A stretch of 64,000 bases of DNA from the NCBI GenBank assembly GCA_030068145.1, contig JAPJBO010000014.1, forward strand, positions 248,001 through 312,000, in the 5' to 3' direction. The notes beneath the pieces were generated by a model. It did no database searches. It saw nothing but the letters and a program-made list of their open reading frames with translations, and was not told the DNA's origin. Each line of letters opens with the position of its first letter. Position 1 is the stretch's first letter. A program made the translations under genes and the position numbers. Shown here piece after piece: positions 1 to 11,100 of this stretch. Source of the stretch: Diplonema papillatum (lineage: Eukaryota > Euglenozoa > Diplonemea > Diplonemida > Diplonemidae).

Positions 1-3000
1 ACGTCACCGCACTGGACGAAACCAGCGCACCCGGCTGCACCTCCGTCATGAAGGCAGGCCCCCTGGGGGGCAGCGCGAGTTCGGGGATCCGGAGCCCCGG
101 GAGATCAGGCGCCCGGGACCCCCGCCGCTGCACGGCGGCGGCGGCGGCGACGACGAGAGCCGCGGGCACCAAGCAGAACGCGCGGATCCGCCGCCGCTTG
201 ACGAGCGTGCTGTTCCGGCCCTTCCGCTGGATGTGCCGGCCCGGCGAGACCCCGCGCGGGCCGGACGCGACGATGAGGCTGTTGTCGTACGGCACCGCCG
301 CGTTCGCGCTCCGGCTCGCGTCCAGCCGGCTGCGGGCGGACGGCAGCACGCCCAGGTCCGAGTGCGTGGCGTCCGCCGCCGCCCAGCCACCGGCAAGCTC
401 GCTCTCGCTGAACAGCAGGTTGCTCCGGGTGCCGGCGCTGAGGGTGAACGCCGAGGCGCCCGGGTTGTCGTGTTCGTCGTCGCCCGGCGCCGTCGCGTGG
501 CCTTGGCTCGCCCGCCGGCCGCGGGACCGCCCCGCCTCCGCGACGTTCGCGCACAGGGCGACCATGAACGCGCTGCTGGCGCCGGACATCGCCGGCTTCT
601 GCACGCGCGCCGTCGACGTGTGCGCCCAGGTGTCCCGGTTCGCAACCCGCCACTCCTTCCCGAGGCCGAAGGTGCCGACGTGCTCGCCGAGCAGCGTGAA
701 CACCTTCACCTGGCAGTCGAGCCCGCCGGTGATCAAAAACCGCTCCGACGGCCCCGGCGAATCGTACTCGAGAACAGCGCGGGGCGCCGCCGCCCGCCCC
801 GCCGTCGACCCCCCGCGCGGCACCCGGGGATTCGCGGGGCCCGCGGCCGCCGGCGGCGCCGGCGAAAACAGCGCCGCCGCCGCCGCCGACGACGACAACG
901 ACGACTTGCGCCGGGTGCCGCTGCGCACTTCGGAGTACGCGATGGACGTCACGAACTCGCTGTTCGCTTGGAACGACGCGAAGAGGTGCGCCTGGAGCCG
1001 GGCGCTCGAGCCCTGCGGCGGCGGCGGCGGCGCGGGAGCGGCCGGCGGCGGCGGCGCGGCCGGCGATCCGGCGGCGTTCGAGCACTCCTCGTCCTGCTCG
1101 TACGCGGCGCTCGCGACGTCGAGCGCTCTTTTTTTGAGCGGCAGCTCGTCGTCGGACAGGACGCGATGCCCGTCTCCCGAGGGATCGAGGGCCAGCGGCA
1201 GCTGCCACACGTGCACGGCGCCTTCGGAGTCGCCGACGAAGAGGAAGTCGCAGTTCATCGCGACCGAGTACAGGGTGCTGTCGCGCTCGGGGAGGCTGTT
1301 GAAGTGGTGGGTCATCGAGCGGGAGACGACGTTGTAGACGGTGACGGTGCCGTCCGCCTGCGCGGAGAGGAGGAGCAGCGTGGAGAGCGATTCGAGGAAG
1401 TCAACGGGGCTGTCGTGCGCGCGGCCGAGTTCGCCGCATTTGAGGTTGACGTCCGGGTTGTAGAGGACCACCCTGCCGTCGTCCAGCCCTAGGGCGAAAA
1501 CGGACGGGTTGCACAGGGCGACCGCGGTGATCGACGGGCTGGATGCAGAGGTGCCGGTTGTGGACAGAGAGGCGGTGTTGAACTGCGAGCTGAGCTTCAT
1601 GGTCGGGGAGTCGAAGACGTCCTCGAAGATGACCAGGCGCGGGCCCAGTGCGGCGACGACGTACCACGAGTCCTTCCTCCTGCACTGCAGCAGCGCGGTG
1701 CACTCGGCGGCGTCGCCCGGGTTCTCGCCAACGCTGCAGACCTGGCAGTTCTGCAGGCTCCAGATCACGAGGGAGCCCTTTTCGGTCGCGGTGATCAGGC
1801 GGTGGTCGCGGCTGTCGACGGCCGTCCGCGCGACCGCGGTGCCGAGCTTCTGGTGCGCCTGCGGCAGCTGCCGCGCCGTTTTGAACTGGGCCTGCTTCTT
1901 CCCGTGGGTCAGGTGCCACGTCGAGATCTCCTGCCGGTCGGTCGACACGACCATCGGCTGCCTCTCGTCGGAGAAGGCGTGCAGCTGCAGGATTGGCGCG
2001 TTGTGCCCGCAGTACGACGCCGGGAAGTGCGGCGACACCCGCGAAAGCGGCCAGCACGTCGGAAACGTGGTGCTCGTGATGATCCGGTTCCGCTTCGAAT
2101 CGAAGCACATCGACCCGATGCTGTTCTCCGGGTGGTAGCTCGTTGAGTCGGTGACCGTCTGCAGGCAGCGGAAGGTGCGAACGTCCCAGACTTTGATGCA
2201 CTTGTCCAGCGACAGAGTCACGAGCTGGTTCTGCTCCGCGGCCAGCACAACGCTGACCAGCGGCTGTTGGTGGGCATCGAGCTTGAACACTGGTTGGGAC
2301 AAATACGGGTTCCACAGGTACACCCGCCTCTCCGACCCGCAGCTGGCGAGGATCTGCAGGTCGTCGGACCAGTCGAACGTGAAAACGGCCTTCGGGTTCG
2401 CCGCGCCCGCCGTTTGGAAGGTTTGCGTGACCTGCTGCTTTTCGACGTTGAACACCTTCAGGCTCCCGTCCCAACTGCACGAAAACACGCCGGACAGGTA
2501 CGACGAGTACTGCAGGCGCGAGATCGTGTTGGTGTGCAGAGGATACCTGCACACCGGCTCGCACTTCCCGTCTGCGTTCGCCTCCAAGGGGTACGTCTGG
2601 AGGTAGCCATCCGCGAGACCGAGAGCGACGTGGTCTCTTCCGCCTTCGAGGCAGCAGTGCGCCATCGGCGACGAGTATAATTCGCATAACGGGGTGACCG
2701 AGACTTCCAATGGGCTGTGGTCCTGCCCAGCCATTGCTTTGCTCACCAAAGCAGTGAACTGGTCGAGCGACGTGCTGCCGTCGACAGATGTTTGCGGCTG
2801 CCGAGGGAAGTCGATTTTGACCCCGAACTTGGATGTGCTGCTGAGGTGCTTCCTCCGGAGCACCTCCTTCTTCTCCGACGCGTGCTTTCTCCCCGCGTAC
2901 GTGCAGAGCAGATTCCCGGTGCCGACGTCAAAAAGGTTCAGCTGCCGGTCCACGGACGACACCAGCAAGCGGGTTCCCTGCCGGAGAAACGCGGCCGCCG

Positions 3001-3496
3001 TGATCCACGTCCCAGCGTTGTGCAATATCCGCTCGTGCTGCATGGTTTGATGGTTCCATTGCTTCACGATGCCGTCCCTTCCGCAGGTGTACACTTTTCC
3101 CGTGTTGGGATGCACCAGCGTGCACGTGATCATGTCCCTGTGGACATGCTCGGAGCCTTGAACCACGTCCTGCGCCTTCTGGTACTCAAACCGGTGGTCT
3201 TCGTGCACCACGCGCTGATGGTTCTGCTGCACAAAAAACGAGCTGAACCCGTCCCATGAGATCGTCTGCCCGTCCGCCAGCTTCGTCCTCGAGAGCCACT
3301 CCCGAAGCGTCGCATCGGTGACGGCGGGCGGCAGCAGCGGCCGCAACGCGTCGGCGAGCGCGTCGAGGCTCAGCCCCGCGGGATTCCGGTCGAAGCACGT
3401 CTTCAGCGCCTTCAGCTGCGACAGGCTGATGAGCTCTTCCAGCGGCGCCTCGCAAGCCGCGCCGTCGTCGCGCTTCAACGAGTGCAGGCGTTCCAT
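1..3496 (-). CDS. EF-hand-like/WD40 repeat protein, partial (3' end off window)
   Basis: One uninterrupted minus-strand frame runs from ATG at 3496 to the left edge, at least 1165 codons with no stop. The N-terminus (about residues 15-85) is helical with degenerate EF-hand-like loops (e.g. KLADGQTISWDGF). WD40 blades follow: TCTLVHPNTGKVYTCGRDGIVKQW, SCSWDGSLKVFNV, SCGSERRVYLWNP, TLSLDKCIKVWDV, TATEKGSLVIWSL, ALGLDDGRVVLYN, FVGDSEGAVHVWQL and a late blade ITGGLDCQVKVFTL. An Ala/Pro-rich linker (AAPPPPAAPAPPPPPQG) interrupts the last blades. EF-hand plus two WD40 propellers is the layout of WDR49/WDR64/EFCAB8-type proteins, which are mostly ciliary; that assignment is an inference. A trans-splice-like AG lies just before the ATG (TCTTAG/TATG). 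Confidence 0.85.
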   Translation of the reverse strand, partial: MERLHSLKRDDGAACEAPLEELISLSQLKALKTCFDRNPAGLSLDALADALRPLLPPAVTDATLREWLSRTKLADGQTISWDGFSSFFVQQNHQRVVHEDHRFEYQKAQDVVQGSEHVHRDMITCTLVHPNTGKVYTCGRDGIVKQWNHQTMQHERILHNAGTWITAAAFLRQGTRLLVSSVDRQLNLFDVGTGNLLCTYAGRKHASEKKEVLRRKHLSSTSKFGVKIDFPRQPQTSVDGSTSLDQFTALVSKAMAGQDHSPLEVSVTPLCELYSSPMAHCCLEGGRDHVALGLADGYLQTYPLEANADGKCEPVCRYPLHTNTISRLQYSSYLSGVFSCSWDGSLKVFNVEKQQVTQTFQTAGAANPKAVFTFDWSDDLQILASCGSERRVYLWNPYLSQPVFKLDAHQQPLVSVVLAAEQNQLVTLSLDKCIKVWDVRTFRCLQTVTDSTSYHPENSIGSMCFDSKRNRIITSTTFPTCWPLSRVSPHFPASYCGHNAPILQLHAFSDERQPMVVSTDRQEISTWHLTHGKKQAQFKTARQLPQAHQKLGTAVARTAVDSRDHRLITATEKGSLVIWSLQNCQVCSVGENPGDAAECTALLQCRRKDSWYVVAALGPRLVIFEDVFDSPTMKLSSQFNTASLSTTGTSASSPSITAVALCNPSVFALGLDDGRVVLYNPDVNLKCGELGRAHDSPVDFLESLSTLLLLSAQADGTVTVYNVVSRSMTHHFNSLPERDSTLYSVAMNCDFLFVGDSEGAVHVWQLPLALDPSGDGHRVLSDDELPLKKRALDVASAAYEQDEECSNAAGSPAAPPPPAAPAPPPPPQGSSARLQAHLFASFQANSEFVTSIAYSEVRSGTRRKSSLSSSAAAAALFSPAPPAAAGPANPRVPRGGSTAGRAAAPRAVLEYDSPGPSERFLITGGLDCQVKVFTLLGEHVGTFGLGKEWRVANRDTWAHTSTARVQKPAMSGASSAFMVALCANVAEAGRSRGRRASQGHATAPGDDEHDNPGASAFTLSAGTRSNLLFSESELAGGWAAADATHSDLGVLPSARSRLDASRSANAAVPYDNSLIVASGPRGVSPGRHIQRKGRNSTLVKRRRIRAFCLVPAALVVAAAAAVQRRGSRAPDLPGLRIPELALPPRGPAFMTEVQPGALVSSSAVT

Positions 3497-4282
3497 ACTA
3501 AGACGTGCGCATCCATGGGGGACAAGCTCTTCCGCACCCCAACCCCTCCTCCTTCGTTCGTTGTTTTGTTAGCGACTGATCATTGGGTGAATAGTAAGGA
3601 CCGGTTCTTTGTCCGTGTCGACATCTCTACGTGAAGACAACAACCCGTGCATTGGTCTGGTAGTTGACTTTTTGAACACGCGCAAGATGCCCCCTACCGC
3701 ACGTACACTTACCGACCACGACACAACAACAGAGGACAGGAGGACGACCTACCAGACGAAGGCCTCCACGGCCTTCGCGTCTGCAAGACACCTACCGAGG
3801 ACGGATGCTAGAACGGCAAGCGAGGGTTCAAGAAAGGGCTACAACAGCGGGACAGTTAGAATAAGAGGAAGCAGCGGAGAATACGGATCCCAGGTGGCAA
3901 CGAAGGGCAACCTTCTAGAACGCCGGGCACAGATAGCAAGCCGTGCGACTGTGGTCGTTCACAGATGAACACGACAGCATGTTTGCTTGACTCAAGCCAG
4001 CTCTCAGCATAGGTAGCCCAATCGCCGACCACAGAGATAGAAACACTACCATGCATCAGCAAAATTCGGAACCACCGAAAACGGGATGCGGTTCGCTGAC
4101 AGGGACGGAACACATGCCACTTCCCTCCCCATGGCCCGAGCCTGCATTGGTATGCTACGGCACACATCCCTCGTTCAGTTCCTCGTCTGCGCGGCATCAA
4201 TCGCGCTGGGTCTCGTAAAGCGTGGGAATCCACGGTTGAACGGTCATGCAGCATGGTACACGCGGTCACCCCGACGCCGTGA
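3497..4282. other. Intergenic spacer
   Basis: The spacer holds the 5' flank of the WD40 gene and the 3' flank of the phosphotriesterase-like gene. I see no coding homology and no repeat shared with the rest of the window. Confidence 0.5.
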
Positions 4283-5554
4283 TCAGCGGGTCATGGAGAT
4301 ACCCCAGCTGCCCGCTCCACCGCCGCCGCCGCTGCGGGGGCCAGCACGGCGCTCCTTTTCCTTGTCCGGTTCCACCGGCGTGTGCCCTCGCAGGCACGCG
4401 ATGCTGCAGTACCGAAAGGTGTTCTTCCGAAACGACCTGTCGGGAAGGACCTCTTCCTGCGCCTCGCCGCAGTGGTCGCACTTCCAGTACACCTTCGCCT
4501 GCGGCTTCGGCGCGGGCGGCGCCCACCACGCGTACGGCCGCAGCTCCGCTCTCGCCCCCACCGGACAGACCTTCGGCGTCCGATCCAAGTACCGCAGCAG
4601 CGACGCCCTCCCCGGACCGCCCCACGCAGTGTTGCACACCTTCATGCAGTGCAGCGTGCTGTGCACGACCCGGTCTGCCCCGAGACCGGACAGCTGCTCA
4701 ATCAACTGCACCACCTCTGACACCCGGGGAAGTTCGAAGCCAAACGGGTGGCGGCCAAACGATGACAAGCCATCCCACGCGAAGTACTCCACCGAAAGCC
4801 GGAGAAACGGGTGCTTCGACAATACCGACACCCACCGTTCACACCCTCCCCGCAGGTCGGTCGTGGCATTGAACAACGTGACCAGCGGGGGACCTGGCTG
4901 GGCGTCGGAGAAGGACCGCTGCAAGACGCTCAACAGGTCGTCGAGCGCTTGGAAGTCGGGAGGGAGGACAATGTTGAGGGGGCAGCTTTTGCCGGATGCT
5001 TCGAGGGCGCAGACGGACATCAGCTTCTCCGTGTCGGAGGTCCACGTGCGGTGCGGGGAGCAGGAAATCGCGCCGCAGACGGGGGGCGCCTCGATCGAGC
5101 CGGTGAGCTCGCGCTCAATGAAGCTGTAGTCGTCCAGCCCGGGTCGGTCGCCTGCCATGAGAGGACTCAGGTGATACCCGGTGCTCGCCACGAGAACGAT
5201 TCCTGTAGCGTTCGCGACGCGTGCCAGCGCTTCGAGGTCTCGTCCTGTGTCCCTGGTGGCCAAGTCGCAGGCGACGACGGTTCCCCCCCCGGCGGCCTTT
5301 ACCACCTCCCGTACGTCGGCGGCCGCCGTAGCTTCGTCTGCTGCGGTGAACCGCATGTTCTCGGCCCTCGCCCTCGGGTTCTCCCGGAGCGCGGCCAGCT
5401 CGGCGACGCAGAACGGCCCGCACGGCGTCGCGTCCAGCGCCGCGTTGGTGAAGTCTGCGAAGAAAAACTCCCCGGGCAGCACCCAGGCGCAACCGCTGCT
5501 GCCGCCGGCGTCGGCCACGGCGCCCGTCACCGTCGGGATCAGCTGCGTCGCCAT
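4283..5554 (-). CDS. Phosphotriesterase-like pseudoenzyme with C-terminal zinc finger
   Basis: 423 aa, intronless. The order of elements follows phosphotriesterase/PTER TIM barrels: GGGTVVACDLATRDTGRDLEAL corresponds to the family's strand-2/helix-2 region and NATGIVLVASTGYHLSP to the TGxxIVxGTGFY region. The usual metal ligands are not found. The HxH of strand 1 is replaced by LPGEF (about residue 27), the carboxylated Lys by Ser in CGAISCS, the strand-5 and strand-6 His by NIVLP and LFNAT, and the strand-8 Asp by VHSTLH. The protein is therefore probably not a metal-dependent hydrolase. Near residues 359-391 it has C-x2-C-x20-C-x3-C-x3-H (WKCDHCG...FRYCSIACLRGH), a MYND/HIT-like zinc finger not normal in this family, then a basic Gly-rich tail. 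Function unknown; a scaffold or regulatory role is inference. Confidence 0.75.
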   Translation of the reverse strand: MATQLIPTVTGAVADAGGSSGCAWVLPGEFFFADFTNAALDATPCGPFCVAELAALRENPRARAENMRFTAADEATAAADVREVVKAAGGGTVVACDLATRDTGRDLEALARVANATGIVLVASTGYHLSPLMAGDRPGLDDYSFIERELTGSIEAPPVCGAISCSPHRTWTSDTEKLMSVCALEASGKSCPLNIVLPPDFQALDDLLSVLQRSFSDAQPGPPLVTLFNATTDLRGGCERWVSVLSKHPFLRLSVEYFAWDGLSSFGRHPFGFELPRVSEVVQLIEQLSGLGADRVVHSTLHCMKVCNTAWGGPGRASLLRYLDRTPKVCPVGARAELRPYAWWAPPAPKPQAKVYWKCDHCGEAQEEVLPDRSFRKNTFRYCSIACLRGHTPVEPDKEKERRAGPRSGGGGGAGSWGISMTR

Positions 5555-8080
5555 CGGGCCGCGGCTGGGTCGGAAAGGGAAGCCGGGGCGGGCGTGTCCG
5601 ACCGACTTTCTTTGAATGAGCTGTTCGGCTGGTTCGCAATCAACGCATGTGCTCCTTCAAGGTCTCTAGGCACTGGGGCAAAAACCCCAGTCGGACTGGG
5701 GTGTGGGAAATTTTCGCGGAGATGTTCGGGAGCGCGCCTGACGACGGCGGCTCAAAGTGTCCAGCCTTTTTCTCCGACGCATTGAGCACTCAAGTTCGGG
5801 AAGCACTTGTACAACGCGTTCATTACTTGCACGTCTACTTGAGGTGCAGACTTTCTCCGTCTTCTCCTGAAACCAGGGAATTTCTTGGATTCGACTTTCG
5901 TTGTACTTTGGACCAGTTGCAGACGTTCTCCCCTTTTACTCGGGAAATTGCGTTCGTGCGGTCATGTAGACGAGCGACGGACCACGAATGCCACCAGCAC
6001 ATACAGCTGCGGAAAAGGTAGGGGGACAAGGAAGAAGGCGTGTTGCATTGTTCGTTCGATTCGTGGCTACTTTTGAACGAAAGCAGACTAAGGGGTGGTG
6101 AGATGGGAGACCGAAGAACCGTTGCCGAGAGAAGGAGGGTGGTGGAAAAAGGGGAGCGAACCATACGTTCCGGCCGTTTGTCATTTGAAAGAGTGAAAGG
6201 GTACACATCCTTGGTATGGGATGTGGGACATGGGAATGCTGGATGGCCCAAGTCCTAGATGCCAATAATCGAGGACGGATGTGTGATAGTGCGCACAGCA
6301 CACCAGACAACCATCCATAGACTTCTGAACCTCCTGGTATTCTCTTGGCAACGTGTTGATAGCGGTGGTGGGGGGAACTCGTTTCGGGCGACGTGTCACT
6401 CCGGCGTGAAACCTTAGGGTTATTCCCTGAAGCATTTAGGGGGTCGGGATTGTCCTTTTTTTTTGCTTGTGCGTTTGCTGCGCATATCTGCAACGAATCG
6501 GGGGCTGAGTGCGGCTTTAGATTCGGGTTGAGGGGCTGGAGGCAAAGTGTGCGCTCCTCCGGGTGCAAATGCGTCAGCGGTCTAGTTGTGCTTGTGCTTT
6601 TCGGACCAGTAAATCGGTTTGAAACAGGGAAGAAAGGCGGCAAGGGGGGGAGACGAGAGAGGGAGAGAAACCAAAACGCGGGCAGTTGGCTACAGCGGTT
6701 GCACTACAGCGCTGCTTCCTGCGGCTGAAACATTGTCTGAGTTCGGACGCCAAACTTGTTGCAAAAACGAAATTCCTTCTCCCACCGCCGGTAACAAAGA
6801 CGGGCGGTATGCATCAAGCTCAGGTCCACCTGCTGCTCGCTGTGGTGAGCGTCCGAGTACTCCAGGCGAACGAGTGACGCAAGTGGCTCGTCTTCTTCGC
6901 TCGGGGGCCTGCAGAACTTTTTCGCTGATACGGGCGAAACAAGCAACTGGCGCATCGCCGGCTCCATCCCGACAGCGGGCATGGCGCCGCAAGTAAAGAA
7001 AGTGCGAGAGGCTTACGCCGCTGCATTGGGTACGACCAAAACCGTCACACGGTGCGTGTGCTGTGTAGTTGTGGAGCGAGGCTAAATAATGCCCGGGCGA
7101 GCGAATTGGTGTCTTCGACTCGCTCACTTTTTGTGTCGCCGACAAGAAAGCGAGGTGACATTCAGTCTGCTGTCTTTCCACTTTCGTATTCCGGTATCTT
7201 TTCTTTTCCTTTTTCCAGGGCGAAACCAAAAGCACTCTTCGTGCTTGTGCAAAGCACAGCCCCGAAATGATAGTTGCTCAACGAGTTCGCGTGACGGTTA
7301 ATCGCTCCTGGGTCGGTTGCGCCCCTCACTGTCGGGGTTTCGGGTCAGGAAAGTTCGCTTCGCTATCAAAAGGAAGCGACAACTCACTCAGTTCACTACG
7401 TTACTTGGGCGGGCCCTCAGCCCTCACAAAGCTCTTTGTCTTTCAGCTCGGCTTGCTTCATTCGCGGGTTTCCGAGGAAAGAAGTGTCGTGAGATGATAG
7501 ACCGTTGGCGGTCGACCCTCGAATGGAATGGCAGCGGGAAACCAAAGGGAGGAGGTGAGTGTCGACGCTTGGCCAAGCCCTCTGAAAATAGACGAAACCC
7601 CCAATCAGATTTGCTACCTTTTTGCAGGTCGACTTGGCTTCGCTCGCAAGAAGGAAGTGTGTGGCAAATAGGTTTGGCAGTGTCGTTGTGCGAGCACATC
7701 CTCTACAGGCAAAGAAGACCCAAAGAAACTCACTCGTGTCTGGATAGAGAATCTTTCGCACAGCTCCGAGATTGCTTTTTGGCCGAAGTCGAAAACGAAC
7801 CACGACCTTGGCCAGAATCCTGGCTGTTTCGAGTCGGGTCCAGAAAATGAAGCGGGGGAATTGAGACGCGTGCCGCCAACCACGGTTGAAACCGGAAAAT
7901 GGTGAGGGGAGGTAATTGTGTTTTCATGTTGAACGCTTTGTCCTTGGACGTTTGCTGCAAGGCGCAAGGAAACGCCTCGGATGGTCCGCGACGCGTTCTC
8001 ATTTTCTCCGAAATTGCAAACGTTTGGTCCAAAAGGGGACCACTCAAACTATTTTTCACCCGCGCGCCGCGCCATCCGGA
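5555..8080. other. Intergenic spacer, no gene recognised
   Basis: About 2.5 kb of mixed composition. Several open frames exist on both strands, but none shows family motifs, repeat structure or the GC-rich third positions of the real genes here. It contains the 5' flank of the phosphotriesterase-like gene (TCTTTGAATGAGC region near 5610) and the 3' flank of the Cys-rich gene. Confidence 0.5.
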
Positions 8081-9706
8081 TCACAGCAACAAGAGCTCGT
8101 CCCCGGCGGCGCCCGTTGCCGCCAGCTCCGAACCGACCGCGCCGCTCGGCGCCCGAACGCCCCGGAGGGACCGTCCGAAGTCGGTGTAGAGGCCGGCGCC
8201 GACGATCAGGGCGATGCCGGCGGGCACGCCGACGAGCAGCCCCAAGTTGCCGACGCCTCCGGCCCCCGCCGCCGGGGCGCGGCCCGTCGGCGAATCCATG
8301 CAGACGGCCTTGCGCTCCGCGCTCACGCGGCAGAACCCGGACGGGCAGCGCTTCGCGGCGCACGGGTCGATCGGGCCGAAAAAGTCCGGTACGCACAGGG
8401 CCCTCCCGCCGCTGGCCACGGTGCAGGTGGCCCCTGGTTGGCAGTGGACGGTCGCACAAGGGTCCGCCGGATGCGCGGCGGCGGTCGGACGGGTGCAAAC
8501 GGCCGTGCCGGTGCCGTCGACGACGCAAGACCCGCCGGGGCATTGCACGCCGTCGCACGGATCGATCGGGTCAGCGATCAATGTTTTCGTGCACGTGGCT
8601 TTGCCGTCCTTCCTCACGACGCAGTATCCCGTGGGGCACACGACGCCGGCACACTTGTCGGCCGGGTTGTCAAAAACAGACGAGCAGAACGCCCTGCCTT
8701 CCTTGCTCAAGATGCAGGTACTATTCGGGCAGACCACCGCTGCACACGGGTCGGCGGAGTCGGCGGGAGCGCAGACGGCTTTGCCATCACTGGTCACCCG
8801 GCAAGAGCCCCCTCCGCAGTCCTTGGTGGCGCAGGGGTCAATCGGATCAACGATCGAGTTGGTGCAGGTGGCCTTGCCTTGCTTACTCACAGTGCAAGCG
8901 CCAGGACAATTCGCAGTGGCACACGGGTCGATTGGCTGCGCAGTCGACGAGTCTGCGCATTCAGCATCGCCGTTCTTCCCCACGATGCAGTAGCCCGTAG
9001 GGCATCTCATGGCAGCACACGGATCGACTGAGTTCGCAAAGTTTGGCAGGCAGAACGCCTTGCCTTTCTTGTTCACCTTGCAAGAACCGCTGGCACACTG
9101 CATAGCAGAGCACGGGTCGATCGGATCAAGAACCGTGCCCGTGCAGACAGCGTCGCCCCTCTTGGAAACGACGCAAGAGCCTGAGGCGCAGCGCTTTGCG
9201 GCACACGGGTTGATGGGGTCGACGGCGGGCGACACGGTGCAGACAGCTTCTCCCCTCTTGCTCACGACGCAACGCCCCACGGGGCAGTGCTTGGCAGCAC
9301 AGGGGTTGGCCAGGCTGGCGAAGCTCGGTGGGCAAAAAGGCCTGCCTCGCCCGTCCACCATGCACGGGCCAGACGCACAGTGCATGGCGGCACACGCGTC
9401 GACAGGATCGATAGCCACCGGCGGCTCCCGCAATGGCAAGCAATACGCTTGGACATCGCCGTTGACACCGACCGCACCGTCCTTCGGACTACACGCAGTT
9501 CCCTTTGGACAGTCTTGTGCCCTGTCAACAGGTCGTCCGGTTCCTGCGCCGTTGCTCCTGCACAGGTCCCCGGCCCCCAGCAATTCAATGCAGGTCGCAA
9601 CGCCGTTGGAATCGACGGAACAGCGGTTCGCGCACTGCAAGGGGGCGCAGGGATCCGACGATGCCACCGCCAGGGCCATCCACGCGGTGATGACGAATGA
9701 ACGCAT
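8081..9706 (-). CDS. Cysteine-rich repeat surface protein, type I membrane
   Basis: 541 aa from ATG at 9706. This start was chosen because it opens a clean signal peptide (MRSFVITAWMALAVASS); an upstream in-frame ATG at 9775 would bury it. The ectodomain is 13 tandem modules of about 38 residues with pattern DPCAAxxCxxGxCxVxxxGxAxC, i.e. four cysteines per module, joined by short linkers that often read xxPI. The spacing resembles follistatin-N-terminal/EGF-like disulfide modules. A hydrophobic segment (GNLGLLVGVPAGIALIVGAG) near residue 495 is a probable transmembrane anchor, followed by a short tail. Likely an extracellular adhesin- or coat-type protein; the ligand is unknown. Its neighbours give no functional hint. 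Confidence 0.85.
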   Translation of the reverse strand: MRSFVITAWMALAVASSDPCAPLQCANRCSVDSNGVATCIELLGAGDLCRSNGAGTGRPVDRAQDCPKGTACSPKDGAVGVNGDVQAYCLPLREPPVAIDPVDACAAMHCASGPCMVDGRGRPFCPPSFASLANPCAAKHCPVGRCVVSKRGEAVCTVSPAVDPINPCAAKRCASGSCVVSKRGDAVCTGTVLDPIDPCSAMQCASGSCKVNKKGKAFCLPNFANSVDPCAAMRCPTGYCIVGKNGDAECADSSTAQPIDPCATANCPGACTVSKQGKATCTNSIVDPIDPCATKDCGGGSCRVTSDGKAVCAPADSADPCAAVVCPNSTCILSKEGRAFCSSVFDNPADKCAGVVCPTGYCVVRKDGKATCTKTLIADPIDPCDGVQCPGGSCVVDGTGTAVCTRPTAAAHPADPCATVHCQPGATCTVASGGRALCVPDFFGPIDPCAAKRCPSGFCRVSAERKAVCMDSPTGRAPAAGAGGVGNLGLLVGVPAGIALIVGAGLYTDFGRSLRGVRAPSGAVGSELAATGAAGDELLLL

Positions 9707-10983
9707 TGTTTGGTTGTTTTGGGTGAGTGTGTATTGCCTGGGGGAAACCCACATTATTGGGGGTCGCAGCGACAACGCACACGTTCAGAGGTGGTGCCTG
9801 CGGTGAGGGGCTGCATGCATGCTCTTGTCTTGTACCGCCTGGCGCAGTGCCCAGGCGTCCAACCCTCGGATCAACCGGGGTTCTTGCCACTCGATACCGC
9901 TCGATGAAAGAAAAGGGGTTGGCAACGACAAGTGGTTTGGACTGCACCGCCCAATCCTTAAACAAGCTTACAAGCACGGGCTTGTTCGCGCAAACCAACC
10001 AGCTGGATCGATGGCCGCTACACACATCATTAGGACACATTCCTTCTGCAATACTCGATGCGGCATCTGATGTGAACGCTGGCTCAAGCTTAAATGTGAA
10101 GCAAGAGAAAGTATTGCACAAAGCGCAAATCTGCGCATGCGAGAGAGGTAGCGTTCCAACATAGTGCGTCCCGGAGCGCGCAGGGGCGCAAGAAGCACGG
10201 TGCAGATTTGAGAAGAAGCCGCATTCAGCAGGCATTAGGCTGCATCCAGCCCGGATCAGGAAGACGCATATGACATTATATATATATGTGTTTCTTAATT
10301 TCAAACCGTACGGCGGCTCGTAGAGTCCGTCATTACCGAAAAGTCACGGTTCTTTTTGCGGAACACTGTGGGCCGGTGTGCCTTTTCGCAGCTCCCAACC
10401 AGAGAAAGGTGTCAGAAGCGCAGCTTTCGCTCGCATCGCTTGCACGCAGGCATCCGCACCGTTTCCAAGGGAGAAGGGGGCCAGGTCCTTAAAGGGGGAT
10501 TACGTTTGTTCGTTCTCGCCGATCTGCAGAGGGGGCCTCCACCAGACGACAGAGTGCCGATATATTCGAGAACACAACGGGCAAGATGCGGCGCACAGCA
10601 AGAGGGGACGCACAGCGCTCGAGCGACAGTTCCCAAAAGGGTCAATAATAGTAGCAGCCGCTACCTGCCTCATGCCCAACATAGGAAAGGGGGTCCTCCC
10701 CTCCTGGAAGCTCTTGAGCTCCAGGAGGACGGAAGGATCACTACCTCTCCAGTTGGGTAAGCCAGGTGACTCTCGCGTGCTACTCTCTCTTCTCTCTCTC
10801 CTCTCTCTTCTCTCTCCTCTCTCCCTACAGGCAACTGTAGGGAGGGAGGGGGGGAGGGGGGGGGGGGCAGTGCTGATACTAAGCCTGAGACCCAAAACGA
10901 AGTTGCTAACCCTGGGTGGGGGTGGGTACCCCCCCCCCCCCCCCCCCCCCCCTCCTGGTGCAACCCACTGTGGACCTACTGTG

Positions 10984-11100
10984 GGACCCACCTTAGCTAA
11001 ATTCTCTAAGGTGAAATGGTGGAAAAAGTGGGTCAAAAATTTTTTTTTTCGAGTGCTTTTTTGGGAGGATTTGGGCCAAAAAAAAATTTTTTTTTCTTGG
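10984..11100 (+). repeat. Dispersed AT-rich repeat, inverted partner at 36980-37105
   Basis: AATTCTCTAAGGTGAAATGG, then A/T-runs and TTTGGGCCAAAAAAAA. The reverse complement of 36980-37105 carries the same order (AATTCTCTGAGGTGAAATGG ... ATTTGGGCCAGAAAAAAG). Non-coding; probably part of a transposon. Confidence 0.6.

Noticed and set aside
48..2680. Long open frames on the plus strand and in the two other minus frames over 1-3500
   Set aside because: They lack WD40 or any family motifs, are Arg/Ala/Gly-rich as expected from shadow frames of GC-rich DNA, and overlap one continuous WD40 frame.
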